64,000 nucleotides of DNA from Austropuccinia psidii (lineage: Eukaryota; Basidiomycota; Pucciniomycetes; Pucciniales; Sphaerophragmiaceae). The position numbers and the translations under genes were made by a program. Below are positions 23,125 through 34,821 of the stretch, one piece after another. Where the stretch lies: NCBI GenBank assembly GCA_023105745.1, contig JALGQZ010000013.1, positions 24,500,605-24,564,604 of the forward strand, written 5' to 3'. Below the pieces are notes generated by a model, which ran no database searches, had not been told where the DNA came from, and saw nothing but the letters and a program-made list of their open reading frames with translations. Each line of letters begins with the position of its first letter. Position 1 is the first letter of the stretch.

Positions 23125-24540
23125 TATAATTAAGTACATGTACAGTACAGTAGTAATCCAATCAACATCTAGTAATTTTATTTTACACTACAGTATTATT
23201 TTGAGCCACCACCACCACCACCACTTATAGTACTACCAAGACCTTCATCACAAGTTCACAACTAGGACTTGATCTGTACAGTACTGTACTCCATTTTCAA
23301 CACAACTCCACTCCACCACCGCACAGGGCACTTCACAAGTTCACACTCTAAGATTGACTTAGGGCTACGTAGCTGACACTTGACACTTGACAGGTAAAGT
23401 GTACAGTACTATAACCTTTCACGTGTACTGGTTGGTACCTTTTCGCCCAAAAATTTATTTTTAGGTTTTCAAAATCCAAAAATTCACCGTATATTTTGAT
23501 TTCTTGTCATAGTCAGATTCTCAGTTTAGATTTACAACGACTACTAATTATCTTATCATTATCACTATCATTACCATTTTTTATCGTTAAATTTAATCAA
23601 TCGATCGAAATTTTATCAAATTTAAAAATATTTAATTATTTCTCGCACTCACTAACTCAGGGTAAGGTCGCTATACTTTTACTCTGATCGATTCTATGGC
23701 TAATTAATTTATCAATCAAACCTTTTCAAAAAAACTTTTTCATGATCATTAAAAGCTTATTGATTGCTCAGTCTTTTTAATCTTTCAAGACAATCTATCA
23801 TATTCATATTCATATTCATATACAGTACATATTCATATTCATATTCATATATAAATCAAGTCAATCATTTTTTGTAATTCAAGCCTCCTCTTGATCATCA
23901 TCAGCTGTCAATCAAAGAATTTAACAGTACTATACAATTCTGTTGTAGTGTACAGTACTGTTGTACAGTACTCCTACTGTACTGTACAACCTACTTTATA
24001 TTCTTCTCAATTCATCCTCCTAAATCTTGGCTTAAAGTATAATTATTTTAAGTCTTACGTATTCTCATCAGCTTCTTAAGTTGATTTTATTATTACGGTA
24101 GTTAAATTCTCACTTTGATCCTTTCCTGGGAATTTCACATTCTCAAGTATTGTTACACGCGAGTTTTGGGTCACTCTTAAACATAACTTTTCGTTTGTTC
24201 AATCAATCAAGTCATAACTACAGTATAGTACTCTACTACTGTACTGTACTCTACACAATACAACATCATCATCGATTCATAATAATTTATCCCAATCTAG
24301 ATTTTAAACTTGAAAAGATCTTTCAAGATCTCATTATAGATTACAATAAAAATTTATTGTTTCATTTCGATCTAATTTTCTCGGGTTCGGAAATCAGTAC
24401 AGTAGAGTTGTACAGATTTCATTATATTGTACAGTACCGTCAATTTCTCACAACGGCTTCATCCGACTTGTGTCCGTCTCAACAATATACTGTGCAGTGT
24501 GCAGTACTGTAGTCTATACTGATCTCATTGCACTACCTAA
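23125..24540 (+). promoter_or_regulatory. upstream region with clustered GTAC/AGTACT motifs
   Basis: At least ten sites built from TACAGTAC or its complement occur in 1.4 kb, for example near 23138, 23275, 23402, 23821, 23925, 23951-23990 (several), 24218-24250, 24397, 24428 and 24500. One is a perfect 14-bp palindrome, GTACAGTACTGTAC (23276-23289). The motif is far rarer elsewhere in the window. The stretch also holds CCA repeats (about 23207) and hexamer CATATT runs on both sides of a TACAGTAC (23801-23850). It lies directly upstream of the CFEM-like gene on the same strand. A regulatory role is inference from density and position. Confidence 0.45.
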
Positions 24541-24996
24541 TTCGTAGTATCCTATCCTATACTTTACATTCTACACTCTACACTCTACACTCTACACTCT
24601 AGAGTCTAGACTAGTACAGCTTACAGCTTACAGCTATAGTAGACACACTCTCTTAACTATCGCGTGCTCACACCTTCAAATTCAAATTCAAATTTCATCG
24701 ATTACAAGTTATTTAAATTGACTTTTACCCTTCTCACCACTAAGGCACTCATTCGAGATCTTTCTTGGATAAATCTTCATCATCTCACCTCGCCAATTTA
24801 TTCTTATTAACAAATCAAACCTCAATCTCATCTAACACGCTCACCAAGCATCTTTCACTCTTTACAGACTTTGCTTAAATCCTTTCGGACTGAATCATTT
24901 AAAATTCAACAAACATATTAATCATTAATTAATCATCCTCAATAATACACATACCCCCTCCATCCCTACTTTCAACCCCCTAAATCATCCATCATC
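24541..24996 (+). promoter_or_regulatory. core promoter and leader of the CFEM-like gene
   Basis: Four copies of CTACACT (24571-24600), then a repeat of CAGCTTA, then increasingly C/T-rich sequence ending in CCCCCTCCATCCCTACTTTCA-type tracts just before the ATG, the usual look of a fungal transcription-start and leader region. The start codon context is CATCATCATGC. No clear TATA box is visible. Confidence 0.45.
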
Positions 24997-26082
24997 ATGC
25001 TTGCCGGACGTTCAACTTTATTCTCCTTAGTTCTCTTAAGCTGTCTCTCCCTCTCAATTGCTCAAGTTCCTACTCAACATTCAACCACTAACACTCATAA
25101 TACCACCCCTCAAACTTCTTCACCATCTCAACAACAACCTACTCAACAACATCAACCAACTCAAGCATCCGATAATGATTCTTCTGATGTACCCGAGTGC
25201 GCTGCCAAGTGCATGTCAATCAAACTAACCGAAGCTGCTAAATGGTTGGTCATTCTTTAATTCGTTTCTCAGTCAGACTTTGTTCCAAGAATCAAATCTT
25301 CATCTCTTCATTTACTCACCGTCTCGTCTCCATCCGAACATTAACAGGTTCGGCCACGGGGACATCCGATTATACTGCACCGTATGTATCAAATCCCATT
25401 TCATTCTTATCCCTAATTTGAAAACGTCCCTGACCTCTCGATCTCTTTTCTACTTGGATCTTATTAGCATCGCGAGTTTCTCCTCGCTTATAACAATTGC
25501 TTACATGACAATTGTCCATCTGCACACATCGAGGCTGGCACAGCCGCTGGAATAGCCGCCTGTGGTAATGTCAAACCCATCAATGGCCCTGGTGCTCCCG
25601 AGAACGCTACCGGTAAATCTAATTTCTCATTCATCGTTCGCGATTCCAATCTAACCTACTAATATTTCTCTCAGTCCCCAACGGCAACGCCACTTCGGGT
25701 GTTCGACCACCCCTTTCAGGTCCAGCTACTGCCCCGGGTGATACTCTTAACTCTAGCTTACCCAATGGCACTGCCTTGCCAACTACCACTGCAAATAAAA
25801 CTAGCAACAATTCTGCTTTAGGTGGTGCTCTCACTCCATCCATTGGAACCAATACCTCCACTGCACCCACTAGTCGTTTCTCCAACGTTAGCTCGCCTGC
25901 TTCTGCCGTAAGTTGGATCTTCAAGTATTCAATCTCTTTCTCATTTCGCGAATTCTATTAACCATTTGGCCTTCTGACAGAATGCGCCTCAATCGGCCGC
26001 CAATTCCATCATCTCGAGCTCAGCTCACATTTTGGTCTTGTTGGTCAGCATCGCTGCTGGCTTCCTTTTAACGATTATGTGA
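24997..26082 (+). CDS. CFEM-like, secreted, GPI-anchored protein (five exons)
   Basis: Exons 24997-25244, 25348-25381, 25468-25612, 25675-25907 and 25981-26082 join in frame to 253 residues; all four introns have GT...AG ends. Residues 1-23 are a signal peptide (hydrophobic FSLVLLSCLSLSIA). Residues 66-127 form the CFEM-like domain: cysteines at 68, 72, 93, 105, 110 and 126, with spacings x3, x11, x4 and x15 that match the CFEM pattern, and Asp88 where the family has its conserved Asp. Two of the usual eight cysteines are absent (third and fourth). A Ser/Thr/Asn-rich stalk with many N-x-S/T sites follows (about 130-225). The last 18 residues are hydrophobic, a GPI-addition signal after an Asn/Ser-rich site. 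CFEM proteins sit on the cell wall or membrane and serve in haem/iron uptake, adhesion or virulence; the role here is unknown. No lesions seen. Confidence 0.82.
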
Positions 26083-27238
26083 ACAAGTCATTGGTCTTGT
26101 TTTTCAACAATCATGAAATCCCTGTTTGCTTTGTTGTTTTCCTTTAATTGCTTTGTTGTCATTCTGACATTTTGACGTTGGCGGCAGTATGCACTAAATG
26201 ATATTGCTTGATTTGTGTGATTACTGCCTTATGAATAATCTTGTCAATTTATATTCTTATGGTCTTGCAACTTGGTTTGTCCACTCTTGGAGTTCATTCA
26301 TCATCTTGGACAAACTCAATCATTGTCCTTATCCTCGCTCCCTCTCTCAAGTTCCCCCCTCATTCCTTAGATGGCTCCCCATTTAACTGACTGGCAATTT
26401 ATCTTGATGGTAAACGCAAAACCTAACTACCAATTTAATACCCGGACTTGCTCACATGAGCGTTATCTTCTGGATTTTTAAACCACCTTTGGAAAAAAAC
26501 AAAAAACGTTGATCTAAATCTGGTCATGATTGTGGCATACGCCATCGTTTTAGTATAGTAAACTGCGCGTCATTCAGTTATGAAGAAAGCACACCTTGAA
26601 CGCCCCATTAGTGAATTGATGGGCCTCATTACCGTTGATTCCGCTTCGCGGAACAATTTACTTGTACATGAATAAAGCAATTCCTTTATTTTACAAACAT
26701 GTAATTTATTAGCATTTATGAATGTTAGACTTAATACTTTTTTTTGGAAAAATTTGAAACCAAAATCGTGGGGATAAAGGTATTGTATCAAAAGTCAAAA
26801 AATCTTATAACCTGTTCTGCACAACTGTCCGAATTATGACTTTTGAACTTTTAGATGAATTTAAAAACAAAATCTCGCACATATTTTTTCTTTTTTTAAA
26901 AGTGCATTGTATTTTAAATTCCGCACTATGTCTGTATCGGGTGAGGGGTCAGGCTTACTGATGAGTTTTGGTATCTTTTTTTTTTGACGTTGTATACCCA
27001 ACGTTGGCATGTAGTATACTCAATAATTGCAAATTAAATCAGCCATGTAACCACTATACATTTCAATAATACAAGTATTGCTCAAACGCCCAAATGAGTA
27101 TACCCGTTAATAGATGTGAAATACAAGATAAAACAAAAGTATAGAGCCACATATGAAATACATTCAAAATGGTGCGATACAATACAAAACTAATGAGGAG
27201 GCTCCTCATCATTCAACCATTCTTTGAGGCATGTCAAA
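26083..27238. other. 3' flank of the CFEM-like gene, no further gene found
   Basis: Base composition stays more balanced than the window average. A small perfect hairpin, TTCCGC-TTC-GCGGAA, lies at 26639-26653. The last 8 bp (27231-27238, ATGTCAAA) are the left target duplication of the hAT element. I looked for snRNA or tRNA signatures around the hairpin and found none. Confidence 0.5.
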
Positions 27239-27544
27239 TGGGGTGGTGGGCGCGTCAGGGGGTGGCACGCCCCCTGGCGTCGCCTGCCACCCGCCATCAG
27301 CTCTCAAATTATGCTTGGCGGAAAGGCGGGCTATCAACCCTAGTTAGGGTTGAGATTTGTCATTTAATCTGACAAATCTCACCACTGGCACTGCCCAAAA
27401 AATCAAAATGTTCAATTTTTTTTTCTTTTTTTTCTTCTAATTTCTCACTGTCTCAAAAATCCCAGCTCCTGAGCTCCCTTTATTTTTTATTTTTGTATCA
27501 CTGTTCCACTTTCTTCCAAACAATTAAATTCATGAATATTAGCC

Positions 27545-30055
27545 ATGTCATCTTCTAACAATGATGAATGGAAGCCTCCATCCAATATACATGGGTCACA
27601 ATGGGAAGGATTTTTGATGTCAAAATTAAATCTCAACTCATCATCTCACTGCCACAAAGTAAAATATTCACATTGTCAACAAGTTTTCAATGATTCTTGA
27701 CCTCACTGCCTCTTCATGCATATTAAGGACAATTGTCATAAAATTCCACCAAACAAGAAGTCAAAATATATTCAAGATGTACTTCAAAACTCAAAGGTTA
27801 GTGATTCTGATAGGATTTTGGCTTTGGGAACCAGTACAAGTCTTTCAACACCTCCATCAACACCATCAAGAGCTACTTTCAATTGATTACCATCTGAAAC
27901 ACCCTCAACCATTTCCTATTTTCAATTTCTCAGCCATGAACATACTCAGGATCTGCAGGAGCTCATTCTCAAAGCACTAGTTATATCCAATGTATCTTTT
28001 TGATTTCTTGATAACCATTATTTTCAAGATTATCAACAAGCCCTTGTCCAATCACCATATAAACTTCCAACTTGTGATTCCATCTGCAAGAATGCCTTAC
28101 TGTAAGGTTTCTCTATGAAACTCTTGATAATAGTAACAATATCAAGAGTACTATGACTGTCCTCAGTAGAAAAATATAATATAACAAAATATTATAACCA
28201 CAAATTAAATATAATTATTAAAATAATTATACTAAAAAATAAATTTAATTATTATTATATGATATAATAATAAAAAAAATATTAATAATTATAATAAATT
28301 ATAATTATTCTATTATTGTTATAGTCACTGACAGTTATAACAATAAGAAGTGTAAAGCTCTTAATGAGACAATTACATGTGGAAAATATAAATATTTACC
28401 CACTTATAAAAATATGAATATTATTTATATAAAGAAATTATAACACACACTGTGAAGATATAATTCTTATAAAAAATTTTATATAAAACAAAACTAATAA
28501 TAAATAAAAAATTTATAGAATTTTAGAGAAAAACTTACTCATAATATATAATTAATACAACAAGTCAAATACAACATTTATTATATTAAATAATTATTAT
28601 AAGTTAAAAAAAATGCTAAAAATCAATATTTTAAAAGATAAAAAAAAAACTTTTTATAATAAAAATATGATTTAAAGAGTTTTTAAGAGAAATTTATGGA
28701 TTTTAAAAGATATTTTAAAGACAATAATTTTTTAAAATAAAATATATTATAACTGATTACAACAATAATCTAATTTCTATTATTTTAATTCTTTAATTTA
28801 AGATTTTTAAATAATAAAATAATTAAGAAATATTTTAATAATAAGATTTTATATATAATAAAACTTTAACTGTTTAAATTTCTAATATAATTGGATTGGA
28901 TTGAATTTATGAAAAAAAAAAACAGTGATGAATAGACTATTTTTATGTCTTCAGAGAAGCTCTAATGATTTATAATGGATATAGAGGGTGTGTTAAGGTC
29001 AAAAATGAAAAATAATGCTTAAAAATAAGGTTCTTAACTTAAGGTAACTTATTTTTAATTCTAATTTAAATTTATTGGGATTATTCTTAAATTCAAGTAA
29101 CTTTAATCCTCATTTAAGTTAATTATTTTAAATTTTAAATATAAAATAATTTTATTTATATTAAATTTCATCAAATGAAAAAAACTTAAAAAAAAAAAAA
29201 TAGAGTTTCAAAGTAAAAAAAATCTCTTAAACTTAAATTTTTAATTAATTTTTTGAAAAAAAAAAAATCTTAAATTTTCTTTAAGTATAATTAAAAAGAA
29301 TAATTTTCTAGGCTAATTGAAAAAAAAAAACAATCTGATTTTAAAATATACTTTAAATTTGATTTATAAATAGATCTAATTTGATTTTAAGCTTTATGAA
29401 ATTTTCAAGCAAATCCATTAAGATTTAAATTTTTAATAAATCTTTGAAGTTATTACTATTTTACCACATAAAATAGCAATACAAATTAAAACTTAAATTT
29501 TGATAAGGTTTTAATACTTTTAAATTTAAAACTTTAAGATTCTTTAAACTTTTCAAAGCTCTCAAAACTTTAATTTCAAGCTTTCATATTGGGATTTACC
29601 CTTTTGCCAGATTGAAAATCTTGTCCAAATTGAGTTAAAACCAGTTTAAACTTTAAGTTTGAATTAAATTTTATTCTTTAATTTTAAATAATTTTTAAAA
29701 TCCTCAAATAAAAGGTAGAAAACCTTAATTAAATCCTTGAAGATCCAAAAAAAAAGTTAGGTACCTCAACTCTATTTGATTTTTTTTTTCTTTTTTCTAA
29801 CCTTTTTTTTTTTTATGGATTTTTTCCCCTTTTTTTTTATTTATTTAAATCCATAATATGGACTAAAAAAAAATTTTTTTTTTTTTAAATTTAACTCATG
29901 TAAGATTTAAATTCTTTATATAAAATCTTTAGATAATTAATTAAATATATACATAAAACCTCAATTTTAACTTAAAATTTTTTTTTTTTGGTAAATTTTC
30001 ATAAACCTTATATAAAACTTTTAAATTTAAAGTTATTTAAGTTTAAATTTAACAA

Positions 30056-30090
<35 letters not shown>

Positions 30091-32164
30091 TTAAATTTAG
30101 TATTTAATCAAGATTTTTAAATCTTTTCAAAAAAAAAAAAAAAAAAAAAATTTAAGAAATAAGAATTTTTTTTTTTGGGTATAATATTATATATACTAGG
30201 TTTACCTTAAGTTATTATTTGTTGTTGAATCCAAAAAAAAAAAAAAAATGACATAATAATTATAAGTTTGTTTATTCAAACAAAATTTAGACTTTTTTTT
30301 TTTTTTTGTTTTTTTTAATTTTAATTTCAATTGAAAAGTTTGTTCAAGACTAAATCAGTTGTATATAAAGTTATTTTTGGCCTTATGGGTATGTCATATA
30401 TACCTCACAGGATCACACTTACCCTTATTAAATGTAAAGATTGAGGCTCAAATTATGCAGAAAGTCATCAATAGCAAGGGAATGACCTTATTGATTGATG
30501 GATGGACAGACATATCAGGATACTCACTCTATACACTATTACTATTATGAGGCCAACATGTCAAACAATTTGTTGAAATTTTAGATTTGAACTTGAAACA
30601 ACATACTTCTGAAAATCCGTATTAAGCAATGAAGACCATTTTAGAATTAAAGGAAATATCATTTGGAACTATTTATGCCATTGTTACTGACTCCCAATCT
30701 GGCATGATGAAATTTCAGGTATGCAAATTTTTTTAGAATTTAATAAATACAGCTGGATTTTGAGCTGATTCCTCCTATGTTGTAGAAATGTTTAACACAC
30801 AATCACCCTCATATTATGAAGGGTCATTGTGTATTAAATGCATTCAAACTTATAACCAAAAACTTTATTACTCACCCAACAATAGCCAGCTTTGTCAAGG
30901 GAAATAAATTGTTAGTAAATTATTTTTTAAATTCATCCTACTGGGGGGAGTACCTTACAAACTGGGCCAATGAAAATGGAATCAAGAATGGACTTGCAAC
31001 TTTGTGTGAGTCTTGATGGTATTCACTCTCTAAAGTATGCCTCAGTGTTCAAGCACATGAGGAGGGATTCAAACAAGCAATCACCCATTTCAATAATCCT
31101 GAAAGAAATACACCAACAATTCCTGTCTCAGTCATATTAGTTGTTAAAAATCGGGACCACTTTACATCAAATGATGCCTTGGTCAACCTGCTAAAGCCAG
31201 TTGTGGACAGAATTGGCCAATTAGAGCAAAGTAACACTGACCTTTCTAATATTTGGAAAGATTTTTCAACAGTTTACAAAGCTATAAAGCCTGTCAACTT
31301 ATAAAACCACTTTTCACCTCTCAAAGAGAATTGTCTTCAGGTTATACAACATCAAGCCCAATATTTCCAAGAAAATATATATATATATAATTTATTTTTA
31401 TTTTCAAACCTCCTTTTTAAATATGACTGTTTCTTAAAAAAATTCCCTGAAGAACATAATCATCATGATTTTAGTAATTTCCAAAGATTGGAAGTAATAT
31501 AAGGAAGAAGCCAAATTATTGATACCTCAAATTAAAAGGTATTATAGCCAGCATGAACCTTTTTGGAAAATTAACTGATGGTTCATTGGGTTGTCAAAAC
31601 ATACTATCCAACAAAATAATTTACCAATTTTGATTTGAATTGTCAGGACCATTTCCAAACAAAGCCATTGATTATTGGATGGGCCTACAAGATAACACAC
31701 AATGTCTCCCACTAAAATAAATAGAAATCACAATTTGTGAGATTATACCTCATTCTTCAGGTCTGGAGGGTTTATTTTCAATAATTTAAGTAATCAAATT
31801 CTCTCAAAAACCCTCAAAATTATGATCTAAATAAAGTTAAACCTCAAACAAAATGAACTGAAAAAGGGAAGAAACAAAGTAAAACAAAAGCTCTGAAGTA
31901 GTACTTCTAACAAAATACAATCATATTTGAAGCTATTATTTATTCAACTCACCAATGGATCTCAAAACATTTGAAGAAGGAGTATTTTGGAATTCTGATA
32001 TTAAGGTTATCACCCAACAGGATGCCTTCATGGAAACATTATTTGATTTTGACATGTGGGATGAAGCTAACAGGAAAATGGATTTGGATGATATTTAAGT
32101 GGTTAATGGAAATATATATGTGCAGAAAACTTCCAGTTTGGACCTTTATAATATGAATTTTTGA
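27545..32164 (+). pseudogene. hAT transposase relic (BED finger, DUF659-like, dimerisation domain)
   Basis: It starts at an ATG. An N-terminal BED-type zinc finger region (CHKVKYSHCQQVFNDS... with later His/Cys, about 27640-27745) is followed by a conserved block ending in CKNAL (about 28075-28095). The solo LTR interrupts here, and the frame resumes exactly at the duplicated CTTAC with PLLNVKIEAQIMQK, then LLIDGWTDISGYSLY (about 30492-30536, DUF659-type) and IVTDSQSGMMKFQ. A GT-AG intron (30719-30785) precedes the region ending LATLCES and SLSKVCLSVQAHEEGF. A C-terminal hAT dimerisation block (DYWMGLQDNTQCLPL...ICEIIPHSSGLEGLFS, about 31665-31775) comes before the last stop. Numerous nonsense codons and an AT-rich intrusion near 31370 show it is dead. 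Confidence 0.85.
28101..30417 (-). repeat. solo LTR, family D relative, minus orientation (2317 bp)
   Basis: Read on the minus strand it starts TGTGATCCTGTGAGGTATA and ends CTTACA, matching the start (TGTGAGCCTTGAGGTATA) and end of the solo LTRs at 16817 and 41451. The target duplication is CTTAC at 28096-28100 and 30418-30422. Taking the LTR and one CTTAC out brings the hAT transposase reading frame back together across the site, which fixes the boundaries independently. It is longer than its relatives because of many A/T homopolymers. Confidence 0.9.
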
Positions 32165-32449
32165 TTTCATACACTCATATTTTTCTTTTTTTTTTTTTTA
32201 ATCTGAAGATTCTTTTGTTCTTCACATTTTGTATTATTTATAGTTTGTAATAATTTGATCTTGATTTTTCCACTGGAAATTCATGTTTTGGTTAAAATTT
32301 CTAAGCAATTTCCACTTAAATGAATGAAGTTGCAAGGCTGACAGCATGCCCCAGCAGCCACCAGCCATGGGAATTCCAAATTGATACTGAAGGGCCCACC
32401 TGGGGTGCTCCTTTCCTAAAATGGGGCCGCCCACCACCCTAATGTCAAA

Positions 32450-32850
32450 TCCACTATAGTTTGAGACCCAAGCTCTGTATGAGTGGGAGTTAAAATTAAC
32501 CCAATATGAGAGAATACCCTATTGATGCATTTAGAACCCCCCAGAATAGTTAAGTATCATAACATGACTTTCCCCAAATTGGGGAAGTTACCAGTGACAA
32601 TCTGACACTTATTTACAATAGTTAATCACTTTATTATAGGAAGATTGAGTAAGAAAAACCTTTCTATATTTACTAATGTTTTCTACTTTTTTCATTGAGT
32701 TGAAATTTTGTAAATAACACAGAAATTCATCTCCTTAAACATTGGGTATTTCATAATTAATCTCAATTGGTTGTTAATGAAAGCTACAGAGTAAGTCTGA
32801 GGGATTGGTTTCATTAAAATCAAGGGGGAGAACTTATTTTATGGCCTGAA
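32450..32850. other. interval without a gene
   Basis: Moderately AT-rich. A CCCCAAATTGGGG palindrome lies at about 32574-32586. No coding-quality frame. Confidence 0.5.
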
Positions 32851-34140
32851 CTATTTTGGGATATTTTTTTGGTTAATAAAGGAGGCCAATTCTAAATTCA
32901 CTATATTCATAAATTTCTTTGAATGATGTGTTGGGACACCAAGGTGTTTGAATATTCCTTTACAATATTTAGGGTTAAAAAGGGTTTCAATGAGGGTTTC
33001 ATTGTTTCTAATTTCAATTTCAAAATACTTCTGAAATTTCTGACTAGCTGAATCACATTCCCAACACCAGGTATTAGGGCTCACACTGGCATAATGAGAC
33101 AAGCCATTGAATATTACTTGATAGTAAGATAATACTAGATGCTTAATTGGTCCTTTTGTTTGAAAAACATTGCAGTAATTTTCAAATATCTGGAGGATCG
33201 ATTCCATTAATTCCATCACACTCCAATGTTCTTTGATTAACTGGATTATAAGGTTTTCTGGAGAATTTGTATACAACTGAAGAGTTAGCTTTAGTTAATG
33301 ACCACATTGGATTTGTTTAAGGAAGTAATTCAAATGAGTAATTTGGATTATTATTAGAAAAACATTATATCATGAGTTTTTGTTCCTATGTTGAATAAAG
33401 ATCTCCCTCTTCTTAATGTATCCATGAATACAAGAGAAGAAATAACATAAGACTCACACAATGGTTTTTTTTTTGGATTAAGTAACCTTAAGATTTATAC
33501 CCCTTCTTTAGAATAGATCATGAAAGAGTTTCCTGAGGTTTCACTTACTTGTTGGGAAAATTTCAGGTAAAGTAAATAATTTGTTGGGTTCACTTGGCAC
33601 AAAGTCTTGTTCATCAAATATTGTAACCTCATGTTATTTGTCTTGGGTTTCTAAAGTAGGCTTTCTTAAGGTTTTAAATTAAGTTTTCTTCAGCCTCTTT
33701 CCTGATGAGCAATGGATCTTTTCAATGGTGGCTGGTAAAGTATAGCATCTTTAATGTGATTGGAACAAGCCAAAATACTAATTTCATTTTGAACTTGAAT
33801 ATAAACTTGTGAAATTGCCTGTTCCTCCTTGCTATCTTCCAAAAGTGATTGTCTGGTTCCAAGATAATGGTCAAATAATTCATAATCCTCATCTTTAATA
33901 TTCCTTATATTAACCAAGAACTCTTTAGAAAAAAGATTAATAACATGGAATGCACATTGATTAAATCTCTTTCCCTTGGGCCAATTAATCTCAATACTGA
34001 TTATTTTTTGTTTCAGAATGGTTTTAATTGTAACATTATTCACTGTGTTATGGCCTTTAATGTTATAAAGATGCTTTATAATACCCCTATCTATCAGTTC
34101 CTCAAACAGGGTTCACAATAAGGAAATACAAGTTTGTGAT
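32851..34140 (-). pseudogene. unrecognised protein-coding relic
   Basis: Two open stretches on the minus strand (about 34100-33690 and 33276-32851) have protein-like composition, separated by 400 bp of broken frame. The upstream part is basic and rich in Ile and Asn (for example EINWPKGKRFNQCAFHVINLF). The downstream part has several Cys and His (NTWCWECDSASQKFQKYF; LGVPTHHSKKF). I cannot place either in a family. It could be the accessory protein of a transposon or a decayed host gene; the repeat-rich setting favours the former. Confidence 0.4.
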
Positions 34141-34459
34141 AAAGACATAATATTTAAAATTAAAAGTAATAAAAATTAGTCATAAAATATTAAAAATTAT
34201 CAAATAAAACTCACCTAAAAAAAGCAATAAAATTCAATGGAATAACAAATAAGTGTGTTCTAAATTAAGAATTTTAAATTTTAAAATTATTTTATATTAT
34301 CCAATTAAAAAATAAATTTAAATTTTAAATTTGATCATTAAAAAAATTTTAAATTTAATATTTTCTTTAAATAAAAAAAAAAAAATAATAATCAATTTCT
34401 TAATTAATTTAAATTAATTAAAATTAAAACTTTAATAAAAAAAATAAATAATTCTATTT

Positions 34460-34491
<32 letters not shown>

Positions 34492-34667
34492 TTCTATTAT
34501 ATATAAAAGTTATTAATAAAATTCTTTTTAAAAAACAATTTAATTCAATACCTAACTCATCTTAACCCCCTCCTTCCCCAAATATTAATATTAATATTAA
34601 TCAATAATTCAATATTTAAAGAATAATTCAATTAATTAAAATTAATTACAAAAAAAAAAAAAAAAAA

Positions 34668-34711
<44 letters not shown>

Positions 34712-34785
34712 TAAAATTCAAATAAAATTTAATTTTAAAAAATGAAAATTCATAATAATCAAAAAAAAAAAAAATTAATTTAAAT

Positions 34786-34821
<36 letters not shown>

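Larger units (their letters stand above)
27239..32441 (+). mobile_element. hAT-superfamily DNA transposon, decayed, with 8-bp target duplication
   Basis: The ends are inverted repeats: left TGGGGTGGTGGGCG (27239-27252), right, read inward, TAGGGTGGTGGGCG (32441-32428), 13 of 14 identical. The flanking 8 bp are identical, ATGTCAAA at 27231-27238 and 32442-32449, the duplication length typical of hAT. The left subterminal region is locally GC-rich with a hairpin CAGGGGG/CCCCCTG (27256-27262 and 27270-27276). The interior carries one transposase relic interrupted by a solo LTR. Without the LTR and its duplicate the element is about 2.9 kb. Confidence 0.92.

Noticed and set aside
22834..23139. 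101-codon minus-strand frame upstream of the CFEM-like gene
   Set aside because: No recognisable domain, AT-driven amino-acid composition, and no supporting splice or start context.
23276..23289. GTAC palindromes as proven copper-response elements
   Set aside because: That assignment belongs to algal and plant SBP-type factors; no such factor is established for rusts, so only motif clustering is reported.
25273..25381. An alternative acceptor for intron 1 of the CFEM-like gene that would create a Cys at residue 83 with CFEM-like spacing
   Set aside because: The intron would be only 28 bp, too short for splicing, and it would add about 25 residues inside the domain.
26639..26653. TTCCGC-TTC-GCGGAA hairpin as a small structured RNA or terminator
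   Set aside because: No flanking snRNA, tRNA or other RNA signature, and a rho-independent-type terminator is not meaningful in this setting.
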